NCBI GenBank assembly: GCA_002478745.1 | Contig: DLQI01000076.1 | Location: 1-39,196 of the forward strand | DNA length: 39,196 bases | Origin: Rhodobacteraceae bacterium UBA7436 | GTDB taxonomy: Bacteria > Pseudomonadota > Alphaproteobacteria > Rhodobacterales > Rhodobacteraceae | Direction: 5' to 3' | In this document: one piece after another, positions 25,938-34,158 of the stretch | Layout: each line of letters starts with the position of its first letter | Numbering within the stretch: position 1 is the stretch's first letter | Program-made: the position numbers and the translations under genes | The notes under the pieces: generated by a model | What the model was told of the DNA's origin: nothing | Seen by the model: only the letters and a program-made list of their open reading frames with translations | The model's database searches: none

Positions 25938-26359
25938 ATGAATACTACTGGCCAAAACGATCTTCCCGCCGATGTTGCCGAATTTATGGTCGGTGTCGAA
26001 CCTACAAAAAGAGCCGTGGATGGCCACATTGTCATTGATTTGATGCAAAGAATAACCGGCCATACACCAAAAATGTGGGGGGCAGCCTGATCGGTTTTGA
26101 CACCTATCATTACAAATATGATAGCGGCCGTGATGGTGAAAGTTTCGTAGTTGGCCTTTCCCCGCGCAAAGCGAAGCTAGTGATCTACATCAATCCTGGA
26201 TTTCAGCCTTATCAAAGTCTGATGGACAAGCTAGGCAAACACAAATCAAGCGTTTCATGTCTGTATATTAACAAACTAGAAGACATTGATCTGGCAGTTC
26301 TGGAAACGCTAATTTCAAAAGCCTACAAAGACATGAAGGTAAAGTATCCAGATCAATAA
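25938..26359 (+). pseudogene. DUF1801 (YdhG-like) gene with a single-base frameshift
   Basis: The ATG at 25938 after AGGAAGG opens a DUF1801-type frame (DLPADVAEFMVGVEPTKRAV to HTPKMWG) that stops at 26090. The rest of the domain continues in another frame from about 26075 (GGSLIGFDTYHYKYDSGRDG to MKVKYPDQ). The junction lies in TGGGGGG (six G, 26077-26082). A seventh G would restore PKMWGGSLIGFDTYHYKY, the usual family sequence, and give 140 residues. It may be a true pseudogene, a homopolymer sequencing error, or phase variation at the G tract. Family members are small proteins of unknown function with an iron-chaperone-like fold. Confidence 0.8.
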
Positions 26360-26402
26360 CTGATTTTTGCGTCGAAATACCAAACCACTGTTAAGCGGCC
26401 TG

Positions 26403-27656
26403 TTACAACTGAACAATTGAGGGACGCCCGTTGATCCCCTCTGCCGTTAGTCCTGCCAGAGCCTTGAATGCCGCAGCGTGCGCTTCACGTTCTGCATAGG
26501 GCAATACGCTGTCCAGCTTGGAAAAATCGCCTTCGCAGCGATCTTCAGCCATTTGCATAACCGCATCCGGCCCGCCGTTTCCACGGTTGGCCAAGGTCAC
26601 GCGATTGGCCATTTGAAGGACCTGATCCTCAAATATATGTGCCGCAGTTGCCCCTGGACCGTGCTCCATAATAGCAGCCCCCAAGATGCGTGCATCCAAA
26701 ATTGCTTGGGATGCACCACTTGAGCCAACTGGATATGTCGCATGTGCGGCATCACCGATTAGAATTGTAGAGCCATCCCGCCAACAATCGACGGGTTCAC
26801 GATCAATCATCGGGTATTCATAAACCGTATCGGCGCCAGAAATGATTGATGGGACATCAAGCCAGTCAAATTTCCAATCAGCAAAGTCATCTTTGAACAG
26901 TTCTATGTCGACCTTACGGTTCCAATCCTCTTTCGAATGGCCAGCAGATGGATCAACAGTTTTTTCTGCAATCCAATTGATCGTCGACATCCCGCTTTCG
27001 CGGTCAGGCTCAGTGATGGGGTAAGCGACAAACCGATGGCTGTCATGCCCTGCCAAAATCATCGATCCAGCAGAAAGAAATGGTTTTGCTAGCGTGGTCC
27101 CGCGCCACATCACAGCGCCACCCCAGACAGGAGCACCTTCTGAAGGGTACATCTGAGAACGAATGGCAGAATGGATCCCATCCGCTCCGATCAACATATC
27201 TCCAGCAACGCTTTGCAAGCCATCGTCGGTTTCAGCAGTGACTTTGACACCGTCATTATCCGCTTCAAAACCAACAACCCTTGCGCCTGTTGTTATGCAA
27301 GCGTCGCCACAGCGTTGCCGAACAGTATCAAGCAATGCCATATACAACTGCCCACGATGCACAGAGTATTGAGGCCAATTATATCCCGCGTCGATGCCAC
27401 GGGGTTCTGTCCAAATTTCAACGCCCGTTTTGGTATAGAAGCCGTAGTCTTGGGTGCGGATACCCACTTGATTCAGCATCGCGCCAAGATCTAGCTCCAT
27501 CAACTCACGCACGGCTGTGGGTTGTAAATTAATACCAACACCCAATGGCTTAGGCGACGTCACACTTTCGAAAATATGGAATGGAACGCCAATCTGATGC
27601 AGGGTTAGCCCCATGGTCAAGCCTGCGATCCCACCGCCTGAAATAAGAACTGTCAT
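26403..27656 (-). CDS. FAD-dependent monooxygenase (UbiH/salicylate hydroxylase type)
   Basis: A 417-residue group A flavoprotein monooxygenase. The N-terminal GxGxxG motif is ISGGGIAGLTMGLTLHQIGV, the NAD(P)H/FAD DG motif lies in GADGIHSAIRSQMYP, and the GD motif is LIGDAAHATYPVGSSGASQA. These enzymes hydroxylate aromatic or heterocyclic rings; the substrate here is unknown. It lies 24 bp downstream of the uvrD-type helicase gene on the same strand and converges on the DUF1801 remnant. Confidence 0.88.
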   Translation of the reverse strand: MTVLISGGGIAGLTMGLTLHQIGVPFHIFESVTSPKPLGVGINLQPTAVRELMELDLGAMLNQVGIRTQDYGFYTKTGVEIWTEPRGIDAGYNWPQYSVHRGQLYMALLDTVRQRCGDACITTGARVVGFEADNDGVKVTAETDDGLQSVAGDMLIGADGIHSAIRSQMYPSEGAPVWGGAVMWRGTTLAKPFLSAGSMILAGHDSHRFVAYPITEPDRESGMSTINWIAEKTVDPSAGHSKEDWNRKVDIELFKDDFADWKFDWLDVPSIISGADTVYEYPMIDREPVDCWRDGSTILIGDAAHATYPVGSSGASQAILDARILGAAIMEHGPGATAAHIFEDQVLQMANRVTLANRGNGGPDAVMQMAEDRCEGDFSKLDSVLPYAEREAHAAAFKALAGLTAEGINGRPSIVQL

Positions 27657-27680
27657 TTGCTTTTCCTCTGACGTCTGGCT

Positions 27681-30101
27681 TTAAAACGGAATGTCGTCGA
27701 CCCCGGTGATAAAGCGGGCAACAACTTTCTTTAGGCCAGCCTTTTCAAAATCAATTTCAAGTTTGTCATTGTCGATGACCACAATTTTTCCATATCCAAA
27801 CTTCTGGTGAAACACCCGTTCCCCGATTGTAAAACTGTTCACAGCAGACAAGTCGATGATGTCACTTTTCTGCTTTGGTGCTTGTTGAGTAGGCCGATTT
27901 TGAGACCGCGACTGCAATCTGCGCCAACCTGGCGAGTTATACACATCTGCGTTTACAACTTTCTCATGGAACGTTGATTGGGGTTCGTTCGTCGGGGCCG
28001 CAGCACCAAACCCACCACCATACAAACCGGGTGGCGTCATCACGTCCACGTGCTCTTCGGGCAATTCATCAATAAAGCGCGAAGGCAAGGCCGATTGCCA
28101 CTGCCCAAACACCCGCCGATTGGCTGCAAATGAAATGGTACAAACCTCCTCCGCACGTGTAATTCCAACGTAGGCAAGGCGGCGTTCTTCTTCCAAACCG
28201 GTAACACCACTTTCATCCATTGAACGCTGAGATGGGAACAACCCATCTTCCCAACCGGGCAAAAATACTTGAGGAAATTCAAGGCCTTTTGAGCCGTGAA
28301 GCGTCATGATCGACACCTTCGCCCCCTCGCCTTCTTTTTCGTTATCCATAATCAGACTGACGTGCTCAAGGAACCCTTGTAGGTTCTCAAACTGCTCAAG
28401 TGCTTTGACTAATTCTTTGAGGTTTTCCAACCGCCCTGGGGCCTCTGGCGTCTTGTCGTTTTTCCAATGGGTGGTGTAGCCGCATTCATCCAGAATAATG
28501 CCTGCCAACTCGAAATGGCTGACTTCTGGGGGGCCGTATTCCATCACCTGCGGACCATCATCGATCACCGCGTCTTCACTCACTGTCATCAACGGACCAC
28601 GGGTCATCTGCGCCCAGCGCCCGATGCCATCCACCAGTTTGGCCAGCTCTGCGCCGCCCTTGCCTTTGATCAATCCCATTTCAATCGTCAGGCGTGCACC
28701 CTCAAGCAGGGAAACGCCGTTTTCACGGGCCGTCATCTGAATGGTTTGCTGTGCCTTATCGCCCAAACCACGCTTTGGCGTGTTCACGATCCGCTCAAAC
28801 GCGAGATCATCATCGGGGGAGGTCACAATACGGAAATATGCCATCGCATCACGGATTTCTAAACGTTCATAGAACCGTGGACCGCCAATCACACGATACG
28901 GCAAACCGATGGTCAGGAACCGATCCTCAAAGGCACGCATCTGGTGGGATGCCCGAACCAAAATCGCCATTTCATCTAATGAAACAGGACGCATGCCACG
29001 GGTGCCAGACTGCGCGGATTCGATCTCCTCACCGATCCAACGCGCCTCTTCCTCGCCGTCCCAATGGCCAATCAAACGCACCTTTTCGCCGTCTTTTTCT
29101 TCGGTCCACAACGTCTTGCCCAAACGGCCTGTGTTGCCTTCAATTACGCTAGACGCAGACGCCAGAATATGCGGGGTTGAGCGATAGTTTTGCTCAAGAC
29201 GCACCACATGTGAGCCCAGAAAATCCTTTTCAAATCGAAGGATGTTACCCACTTCAGCACCACGCCAGCCATAGATCGATTGATCATCATCCCCAACACA
29301 ACAGATGTTTTTGTGACCCGCCGCCAAAAGGCGCAGCCATAAGTATTGGGCGACGTTGGTATCTTGATACTCGTCCACAAGAATGAATTTGAACCAGCGT
29401 TGATATTGCTCGAGAATGTCGGCGTGGGTCTGAAAAATCGTAACCATATGTAGCAGAAGATCGCCAAAATCGGTGGCGTTTAACTCAATCAAACGGTTTT
29501 GATATTGGGCGTAAAGTTCGATGCCTCTGTGATTATAAGCACCTGCATCAGCAGCAGGCACCTTATCTGGCGTTAGCGCGCGGTTCTTCCAATCATCAAT
29601 GATATTAGCCAGCTGACGCGCAGGCCAGCGTTTGTCATCTATACCCTCCGCACGGATCAACTGTTTCAGCAGGCGGATTTGGTCGTCGGTATCCAGAATG
29701 GTAAAGTTGGACTTTAACCCCACCAATTCCGCATGACGGCGCAACAGCTTCACGCAGATCGCATGAAACGTGCCAAGCCACGGCATCCCCTCAATCTGTT
29801 GACCCAGCATACCACCCACACGGTTCTTCATCTCGCGGGCGGCTTTGTTGGTAAAGGTCACTGCCAAAATCTCGTTCGGACGGGCGCGTCCTGTGTTCAT
29901 CAAATGGACAATGCGGGCGGTCAAAGCCTTGGTTTTACCGGTCCCCGCCCCCGCAAGCATCAAGACAGGGCCATCCATCTGCTCAACGGCGGCGCGTTGG
30001 GCTGGGTTCAAGCCATCCAAATAGGGTTGCGGACGCGCGGCCATAGCACGCGCAGACAAAGATGCGCCGTCGAAGGCGTCCATTTCATCGAAATCATTCA
30101 T
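27681..30101 (-). CDS. uvrD: UvrD/PcrA-type superfamily 1 DNA helicase
   Basis: A 3'-5' DNA helicase for nucleotide excision and mismatch repair. From the ATG at 30101 it is 806 residues. Motifs in order: Q-motif region LNPAQRAAVEQ, Walker A LAGAGTGKTKAL, TFTNKAAREM, Walker B VDEYQDTN, GDDDQSIYGWRGA, LEQNYRS, TLHGSKGLEFPQV, and VGITRAEE. A C-terminal Tudor-like segment (IGERVFHQKFGYGKIVVIDN) is typical of PcrA/UvrD and binds RNA polymerase. A longer frame adds 20 hydrophobic residues; I prefer the internal ATG, which matches family N-termini (MNDFDEMDAFDG). Confidence 0.95.
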   Translation of the reverse strand: MNDFDEMDAFDGASLSARAMAARPQPYLDGLNPAQRAAVEQMDGPVLMLAGAGTGKTKALTARIVHLMNTGRARPNEILAVTFTNKAAREMKNRVGGMLGQQIEGMPWLGTFHAICVKLLRRHAELVGLKSNFTILDTDDQIRLLKQLIRAEGIDDKRWPARQLANIIDDWKNRALTPDKVPAADAGAYNHRGIELYAQYQNRLIELNATDFGDLLLHMVTIFQTHADILEQYQRWFKFILVDEYQDTNVAQYLWLRLLAAGHKNICCVGDDDQSIYGWRGAEVGNILRFEKDFLGSHVVRLEQNYRSTPHILASASSVIEGNTGRLGKTLWTEEKDGEKVRLIGHWDGEEEARWIGEEIESAQSGTRGMRPVSLDEMAILVRASHQMRAFEDRFLTIGLPYRVIGGPRFYERLEIRDAMAYFRIVTSPDDDLAFERIVNTPKRGLGDKAQQTIQMTARENGVSLLEGARLTIEMGLIKGKGGAELAKLVDGIGRWAQMTRGPLMTVSEDAVIDDGPQVMEYGPPEVSHFELAGIILDECGYTTHWKNDKTPEAPGRLENLKELVKALEQFENLQGFLEHVSLIMDNEKEGEGAKVSIMTLHGSKGLEFPQVFLPGWEDGLFPSQRSMDESGVTGLEEERRLAYVGITRAEEVCTISFAANRRVFGQWQSALPSRFIDELPEEHVDVMTPPGLYGGGFGAAAPTNEPQSTFHEKVVNADVYNSPGWRRLQSRSQNRPTQQAPKQKSDIIDLSAVNSFTIGERVFHQKFGYGKIVVIDNDKLEIDFEKAGLKKVVARFITGVDDIPF

Positions 30102-30282
30102 GGCAATAGACCTAGCCCCAAATACGGCAAAGGAAAACCCCATTGACCCAAAGATGTTCACACTCCGTTCCGCACCTTATTCCTACCGAACAAACTCCAG
30201 GCAAGACCACCGCAGACTGGCGGGGAAAAGCCTTTAGCGATGTCCTATGGACATATGCAACCGCGCGGCCTCAAATACAAAT

Positions 30283-31425
30283 ATGAGCTTGCACAACACA
30301 TACCCCGCCATCTCCGATTTGCGCGCAGGCGCGAAGAAACGCATCCCATCGTTCGTTTGGGAGTACTTAGATAGCGCGACTGGGGATGAACGTACAAAAA
30401 TGCGAAATCAGTCGCGCCTTGGGCAGGTTGGCTTAACCCCATCGGTATTGCATGGCGAATTCGCACCCGATCTTTCAACAACTTTTTTAGGTCAAAAACT
30501 ACCGCTGCCCTTTGGCATTTCCCCAATCGGGATGTCGGGCTTGATCTGGCCAAACGCAGAACAATTGCTGGCAAAATCCGCCGCGTCTCTTGGCATACCC
30601 TACACGCTTTCCACCGTGGCCGCGCAGGCCCCCGAAGACCTTGCTCCTCATTTAGGTGAAAATGCTTGGTTTCAAATGTACCCTCCGCGAGACGAAGCCA
30701 TTCGCACCGATATGTTAGAACGCGCAAAAGCAGCAGGATTTAAAACGCTTGTCCTAACAGTTGACGTGCCCGTTGCCTCGCGTCGTGAACGTCAAACGCG
30801 GTCGGGTCTTACCAATCCTCCCAAATTGACGCCACGATTGTTGGTACAAGTGTTACAAAAACCTGCGTGGGCTTTGGGCACGATGCGTCAGGGCATGCCC
30901 CATATGAAAATGCTCGATAAATATTCGGCTCCCACTGCCGAAGGCCGCTCATCAACCGCACATGTGGGGTACCTTCTGCGCACCTCACCGGACTGGGACT
31001 ATGTCAAATGGCTTCGTAATGCGTGGGGTGGACCGTTTATTGTCAAAGGTGTCATGCGTCCCGACGATGCAATTGAGCTGGAAAAGATCGGTGTAGATGC
31101 AATTTGGGTCTCGAACCATGCTGGTCGTCAGTTTGATGCCGCGCCTGCGACAATAGACATACTCCCGACGATCAAAGCAGCCACAAAACTGCCACTCATC
31201 TTTGATAGTGGCATCGAGGGCGGGTTAGACGTACTGCGTGCACTCGCTTCTGGCGCTGACTTTGTGATGTTGGGCCGCGCTTGGCATTACGCGCTTGGCG
31301 CACTTGGTGAAAAAGGCCCAGCGCATTTGGCTGATATGTTAGCAAAAGACCTTGAAGCAAATATGGGGCAACTGGGGACAAAAACCCTTTTTGAATTACC
31401 AGAACCCTTTGATATTAAAGACTGA
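30283..31425 (+). CDS. lldD: FMN-dependent alpha-hydroxy-acid dehydrogenase (LldD-like)
   Basis: An FMN TIM-barrel enzyme that oxidises L-lactate or a related 2-hydroxy acid. From the ATG at 30283 it is 380 residues; an upstream ATG at 30247 would add 12 unfamiliar residues. Conserved parts: IPSFVWEYLDSATGDE, FGISPIGMSGLIWPNAE, WFQMYPPRDE, LTVDVPVASRRERQ, FIVKGVMRPDDA with the flavin lysine, SNHAGRQFDAAPATIDILP with catalytic His and Arg, FDSGIEGGLDVLRALASGAD, and MLGRAWHYALGALG. The usual SNHGGRQLD is SNHAGRQFD here, and FDSGIEGG replaces the common DGGIRRG/DSGIRRG, so the substrate may differ from lactate. Confidence 0.88.
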   Translation: MSLHNTYPAISDLRAGAKKRIPSFVWEYLDSATGDERTKMRNQSRLGQVGLTPSVLHGEFAPDLSTTFLGQKLPLPFGISPIGMSGLIWPNAEQLLAKSAASLGIPYTLSTVAAQAPEDLAPHLGENAWFQMYPPRDEAIRTDMLERAKAAGFKTLVLTVDVPVASRRERQTRSGLTNPPKLTPRLLVQVLQKPAWALGTMRQGMPHMKMLDKYSAPTAEGRSSTAHVGYLLRTSPDWDYVKWLRNAWGGPFIVKGVMRPDDAIELEKIGVDAIWVSNHAGRQFDAAPATIDILPTIKAATKLPLIFDSGIEGGLDVLRALASGADFVMLGRAWHYALGALGEKGPAHLADMLAKDLEANMGQLGTKTLFELPEPFDIKD

Positions 31426-31512
31426 GGGCGTTCCAGTTCCCATATTTCAAGATGAATTTCGCCTGCTGCACAAAATTTATAGGATTATTTCGGACTGACG
31501 CACCTTTTTCTC

Positions 31513-31539
31513 TTGCAGGTTCTGTCGCGCAATTATAGA
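31513..31539 (+). promoter_or_regulatory. promoter of the first tRNA-Gly copy
   Basis: TTGCAG (31513-31518) and TATAGA (31534-31539), 15 nt apart, just upstream of the tRNA. The same elements with the same spacing recur 244 bp downstream before the second copy, and conservation across the duplication supports function. Confidence 0.5.
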
Positions 31540-31557
31540 TCGGCGTTACCCAAGGAA

Positions 31558-31632
31558 GCGGGCGTAGCTCAGGGGTAGAGCATAACCTTGCCAAGGTTAG
31601 GGTCGGGCGTTCGAATCGCCTCGCCCGCTCCA
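31558..31632 (+). tRNA. tRNA-Gly(GCC), copy 1
   Basis: A 75-nt cloverleaf with encoded CCA. Acceptor GCGGGCG pairs with CGCCCGC (31622-31628), the D arm is GCTC-AGGGGTA-GAGC, the anticodon stem TAACC/GGTTA encloses TTGCCAA with anticodon GCC at 31590-31592, and the T arm is GGGCG-TTCGAAT-CGCCT. Reads GGC and GGT codons. It is followed at once by a strong terminator, and an identical copy lies 244 bp downstream. Confidence 0.97.
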
Positions 31633-31639
31633 ACTAAAC

Positions 31640-31671
31640 AAAAAAGCCAGTCACTTTTGACTGGCTTTTTT
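31640..31671 (+). terminator. terminator of tRNA-Gly copy 1
   Basis: A perfect 14-bp stem, arms 31640-31653 and 31658-31671, with loop CTTT; the right arm ends in six T. The A run on the left arm makes it work in both directions in principle. Confidence 0.92.
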
Positions 31672-31756
31672 GTTGTTCAAAACTTCCTCACCTATACAAT
31701 AAGAAGCTCAAAAACTGCCCCATTTCAAATTAATGTGACCTAAGTGAATTTTTCAC

Positions 31757-31783
31757 TTGCAGGTTTCGCTGCGCGATTATAGA
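31757..31783 (+). promoter_or_regulatory. promoter of the second tRNA-Gly copy
   Basis: TTGCAG (31757-31762) and TATAGA (31778-31783), exactly 244 bp from the copy-1 elements. The surrounding bases differ slightly (GGTTTCGCTGCGCGATTA instead of GGTTCTGTCGCGCAATTA), so the promoter arms have begun to diverge while the tRNA has not. Confidence 0.5.
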
Positions 31784-31801
31784 TCGTCCACACCCAAGGA
31801 A

Positions 31802-31876
31802 GCGGGCGTAGCTCAGGGGTAGAGCATAACCTTGCCAAGGTTAGGGTCGGGCGTTCGAATCGCCTCGCCCGCTCCA
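31802..31876 (+). tRNA. tRNA-Gly(GCC), copy 2
   Basis: Identical over all 75 nt to the copy at 31558-31632, anticodon GCC at 31834-31836, CCA encoded. It has its own promoter and its own terminator, so the two genes are independent units of a tandem duplication. Confidence 0.97.
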
Positions 31877-31883
31877 ACTAAAC

Positions 31884-31915
31884 AAAAAAGCCAGTCACTT
31901 TTGACTGGCTTTTTT
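31884..31915 (+). terminator. terminator of tRNA-Gly copy 2
   Basis: Identical to the copy-1 terminator: a 14-bp perfect stem with loop CTTT and a T6 end. Because of the A6 on the other arm it may also end the minus-strand transcript of the Lrp-like gene that stops at 31966. Confidence 0.92.
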
Positions 31916-31965
31916 GTTGTTTTCCACCTGTGAGTAACCTTTTTGAAAGGTTCCAACATATCCAT

Positions 31966-32205
31966 TCAGAATACTTTGTAAGTCAAAGTCGTGAGCGATC
32001 GTTCAATTCCCCCAATATTCAACAGATTGTCGTTAATGTATTTCCCGACATCAGCACTTTCTGGAATATAAAGCTTCATCATAAGATCAAAATCCCCACT
32101 AGTAGAGTAGAGTTCCGAATGAATTTCCAATAGCGCGATGTTTTCAGCCACTTTATAAGTAGTACCGGGCTTGCAACGAATTTGTATAAAGACGCATGTG
32201 CTCAT
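31966..32205 (-). CDS. stand-alone Lrp/AsnC ligand-binding (RAM) domain protein
   Basis: A 79-residue protein consisting only of an Lrp/AsnC effector domain: CVFIQIRCKPGTTYKVAENI, the YSTSGDFDLMMKLYIPESAD segment that matches the family G-x-x-D core, and a C-terminal IERSLTTLTYKVF strand. The DNA-binding helix-turn-helix of full Lrp proteins (about 150 residues) is absent. I chose the ATG at 32205, preceded by TAGGAG. Such proteins may bind amino acids and modulate partners. It is divergent from hisB, so a link to amino-acid metabolism is possible but unproven. Confidence 0.85.
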   Translation of the reverse strand: MSTCVFIQIRCKPGTTYKVAENIALLEIHSELYSTSGDFDLMMKLYIPESADVGKYINDNLLNIGGIERSLTTLTYKVF

Positions 32206-32225
32206 TAGCGAGGCTCCTAATTGCT

Positions 32226-32262
32226 TTGCACCTTGCTGGCATATCCAGCACATGTGGTGCAA
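32226..32262. promoter_or_regulatory. nested inverted repeat upstream of the hisB promoter
   Basis: TTGCACC (32226-32232) pairs with GGTGCAA (32256-32262), and inside it TGCTGG (32234-32239) pairs with CCAGCA (32245-32250) around a 5-nt loop. It sits in the divergent region between the Lrp-like gene and hisB, upstream of the hisB -35. It has no T tract, so an operator or a leader structure of the minus-strand gene is more likely than a terminator. Confidence 0.45.
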
Positions 32263-32278
32263 TCCCTCTTACACCACC

Positions 32279-32307
32279 TTGGCCTAAGCACCCTTCCCGC
32301 CTATAAC
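32279..32307 (+). promoter_or_regulatory. candidate hisB promoter
   Basis: TTGGCC (32279-32284), 17-nt spacer, TATAAC (32302-32307). The expected start near 32314 gives a leader of about 30 nt before the hisB ATG, too short for a his leader-peptide attenuator. Confidence 0.55.
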
Positions 32308-32345
32308 TCAACAAACACCACATTACCCGACATTCGGAGAAGACA

Positions 32346-32933
32346 ATGCGAACAGCAACCATCACACGGTCCACCGCTGAAACAGAAATCACAGTCATCA
32401 TTAATCTTGATGGAACCGGTATTTATGACAACCAAACTGGTATTGGCTTTTTTGACCACATGTTAGATCAATTGGCGCGTCACTCCTTGATCGACATGAC
32501 CGTTCGCGCCAAAGGCGATCCACACATCGATGATCACCACACCGTTGAAGATACCGGTATTGCACTGGGGCAAGCGCTGACCCAAGCACTGGGTGATAAA
32601 CGCGGAATCCTGCGCTATGGTAGCTGCTTACTACCAATGGACGATGCGCAAGTGCGTTGTGCCCTTGATCTATCTGCGCGCCCCTATTTGATTTGGAACG
32701 TCGACTTGCCAACCCAAAAAATTGGCAACTTCGATACGGAATTGGTCCGTGAGTTTTTTACAGCATTCGCAACACACGGCGGCATCACCTTGCACGTCGA
32801 CAAATTGCACGGCTTTAACAGTCACCACATTGCTGAAGCTGCCTTTAAATCAGTTGCCCGTGCACTGCGCGATGCGGTTGAAGTTGACCCACGTAAATCA
32901 GGCGACATCCCGTCGACCAAAGGGGCACTGTAA
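32346..32933 (+). CDS. hisB: HisB, imidazoleglycerol-phosphate dehydratase
   Basis: Dehydrates imidazole-glycerol phosphate to imidazole-acetol phosphate in histidine synthesis. It is 195 residues, the monofunctional form without the phosphatase domain. Mn-binding histidine motifs are visible: FFDHMLDQLARHSLIDM, DDHHTVEDTGIALGQAL, RPYLIWN, and NSHHIAEAAFKSVARALRDA. The C-terminus is the usual PSTKGAL. A GGAGAAGAC ribosome site precedes the ATG. hisH follows after 5 bp. Confidence 0.97.
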   Translation: MRTATITRSTAETEITVIINLDGTGIYDNQTGIGFFDHMLDQLARHSLIDMTVRAKGDPHIDDHHTVEDTGIALGQALTQALGDKRGILRYGSCLLPMDDAQVRCALDLSARPYLIWNVDLPTQKIGNFDTELVREFFTAFATHGGITLHVDKLHGFNSHHIAEAAFKSVARALRDAVEVDPRKSGDIPSTKGAL

Positions 32934-32938
32934 CCCAT

Positions 32939-33577
32939 ATGCTAACGGCAATTGTTGATTACGAGAGTGGTAACCTGCACTCGGCCCATAAGGCATTCGA
33001 ACGCATGGCCCGCGAAGTGGATGCTGGCGAAGTGATCGTCACCTCAGACGCGGACATTGTGGCGCGCGCTGATCGTATCGTGCTGCCCGGCGATGGTGCA
33101 TTTCCAGCGTGCTATGAGGCCCTAACAGGCACGGGTGGTCTTTTTAACGCTATGCGTGAAGCGGTGGAGGAAAAAGGCAGGCCATTTTTGGGAATTTGCG
33201 TTGGCATGCAATTGATGGCCACCATGGGTCGCGAATATCGCGGCACCCCCGGTCTTGATTGGATCAAGGGCGAAGTGGTTGAGATTAAACCAGAAAAAAA
33301 ATCTCTCAAGGTGCCACATATGGGGTGGAATGATCTGATCATCAATCATCCGCATCCTGTTCTAAACGGTATCGAGTCAGGCGATCACACGTATTTTGTG
33401 CATTCGTACCACTTTGAAGTTGCCAATTCTGCCGAACGGTTGGCACATGTTGATTACGGCCATGACGTGACTGCCGTAATTGGTCGGGATACGATGCTAG
33501 GCATGCAATTTCACCCTGAAAAAAGCCAAGGCACTGGCCTGCGTATGCTTTCCAACTTCTTACAGTGGAAACCATAA
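32939..33577 (+). CDS. hisH: HisH, glutaminase subunit of imidazole-glycerol-phosphate synthase
   Basis: Releases ammonia from glutamine and channels it to HisF. It is 212 residues of the class I glutamine amidotransferase fold. The nucleophile cysteine is in FLGICVGMQLMATMG, and the His/Glu partners are in MLGMQFHPEKSQG. It also has IVDYESGNLHSAHKAFER at the N-terminus and VPHMGWNDL. It starts 5 bp after hisB. A convergent hairpin terminator lies 15 nt after its stop, so hisB-hisH forms a complete transcript separate from hisA. Confidence 0.96.
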   Translation: MLTAIVDYESGNLHSAHKAFERMAREVDAGEVIVTSDADIVARADRIVLPGDGAFPACYEALTGTGGLFNAMREAVEEKGRPFLGICVGMQLMATMGREYRGTPGLDWIKGEVVEIKPEKKSLKVPHMGWNDLIINHPHPVLNGIESGDHTYFVHSYHFEVANSAERLAHVDYGHDVTAVIGRDTMLGMQFHPEKSQGTGLRMLSNFLQWKP

Positions 33578-33591
33578 AGCCACGGTGTTTT

Positions 33592-33618
33592 CCATTGGGC
33601 TAGGTGCTAGCCCAATGG
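33592..33618. terminator. hairpin between the convergent hisH and DUF2147 genes
   Basis: A perfect 12-bp stem, arms 33592-33603 and 33607-33618, with a 3-nt loop, midway between the two stop codons. The T tracts are weak on both sides; position suggests a shared two-way terminator. Confidence 0.6.
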
Positions 33619-33627
33619 GTCTTCTAA

Positions 33628-34023
33628 TTAGTTAACGCGCTTCCACGTACCACCGCCACGGCAAATACCCAAAACGCAACCTTTGATATTCAGGTTATTG
33701 CCTTTCAAAGTCATCTTGGAGCTGTAAGTCTTGTCGCGATCAGGTGAATACACCTTGCCACCGCTATATGCCCCACCACCATCGGATTTCATGTTCCAGA
33801 TAATTTTACGACCTTGATTTTCAGATTTGAACGCAGCGCCTGAGCTGTCAAAGCTTTTCACAAGCGTGCCGCAAATTGCGGCACCACAGCTTTTGACGTC
33901 GATATGGCCATAATTACCATTATCATCTTTTACCGTCTGCCACATTCCATGTACCGGATCTGCTTGTGCAGCCCCTACTCCCAGCGCAATAGTTGCAACT
34001 GCAGCCATCAGAATTTTCTTCAT
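33628..34023 (-). CDS. secreted DUF2147 family protein
   Basis: A 131-residue exported protein: signal peptide KKILMAAVATIALGVGAAQA (cleavage before DPVHG), then a DUF2147 beta-barrel-like domain beginning VHGMWQTVKDDNGNYGHIDV. There are four cysteines in two pairs (SCGAAICG and GCVLGICRGGG), probably disulfide-bonded in the periplasm. Function unknown. It is inverted inside the his locus, a position I recall as common in Rhodobacterales. Confidence 0.85.
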   Translation of the reverse strand: MKKILMAAVATIALGVGAAQADPVHGMWQTVKDDNGNYGHIDVKSCGAAICGTLVKSFDSSGAAFKSENQGRKIIWNMKSDGGGAYSGGKVYSPDRDKTYSSKMTLKGNNLNIKGCVLGICRGGGTWKRVN

Positions 34024-34158
34024 CTTTTATTCCTCCCTTATTTTGTCGTTACTCTGCTTTATCAACGTTGATCGTGGCAAGGTTGACCTAGGGTCGCGTT
34101 GCAAATCTGGGCTAGCCGTGCATAACGACCCAAACAGTTAAGCAAGAGGCCTGAACAG

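Noticed and set aside
32314..32345. His leader-peptide attenuator before hisB
   Set aside because: The predicted leader is only about 30 nt, with no histidine-codon run.
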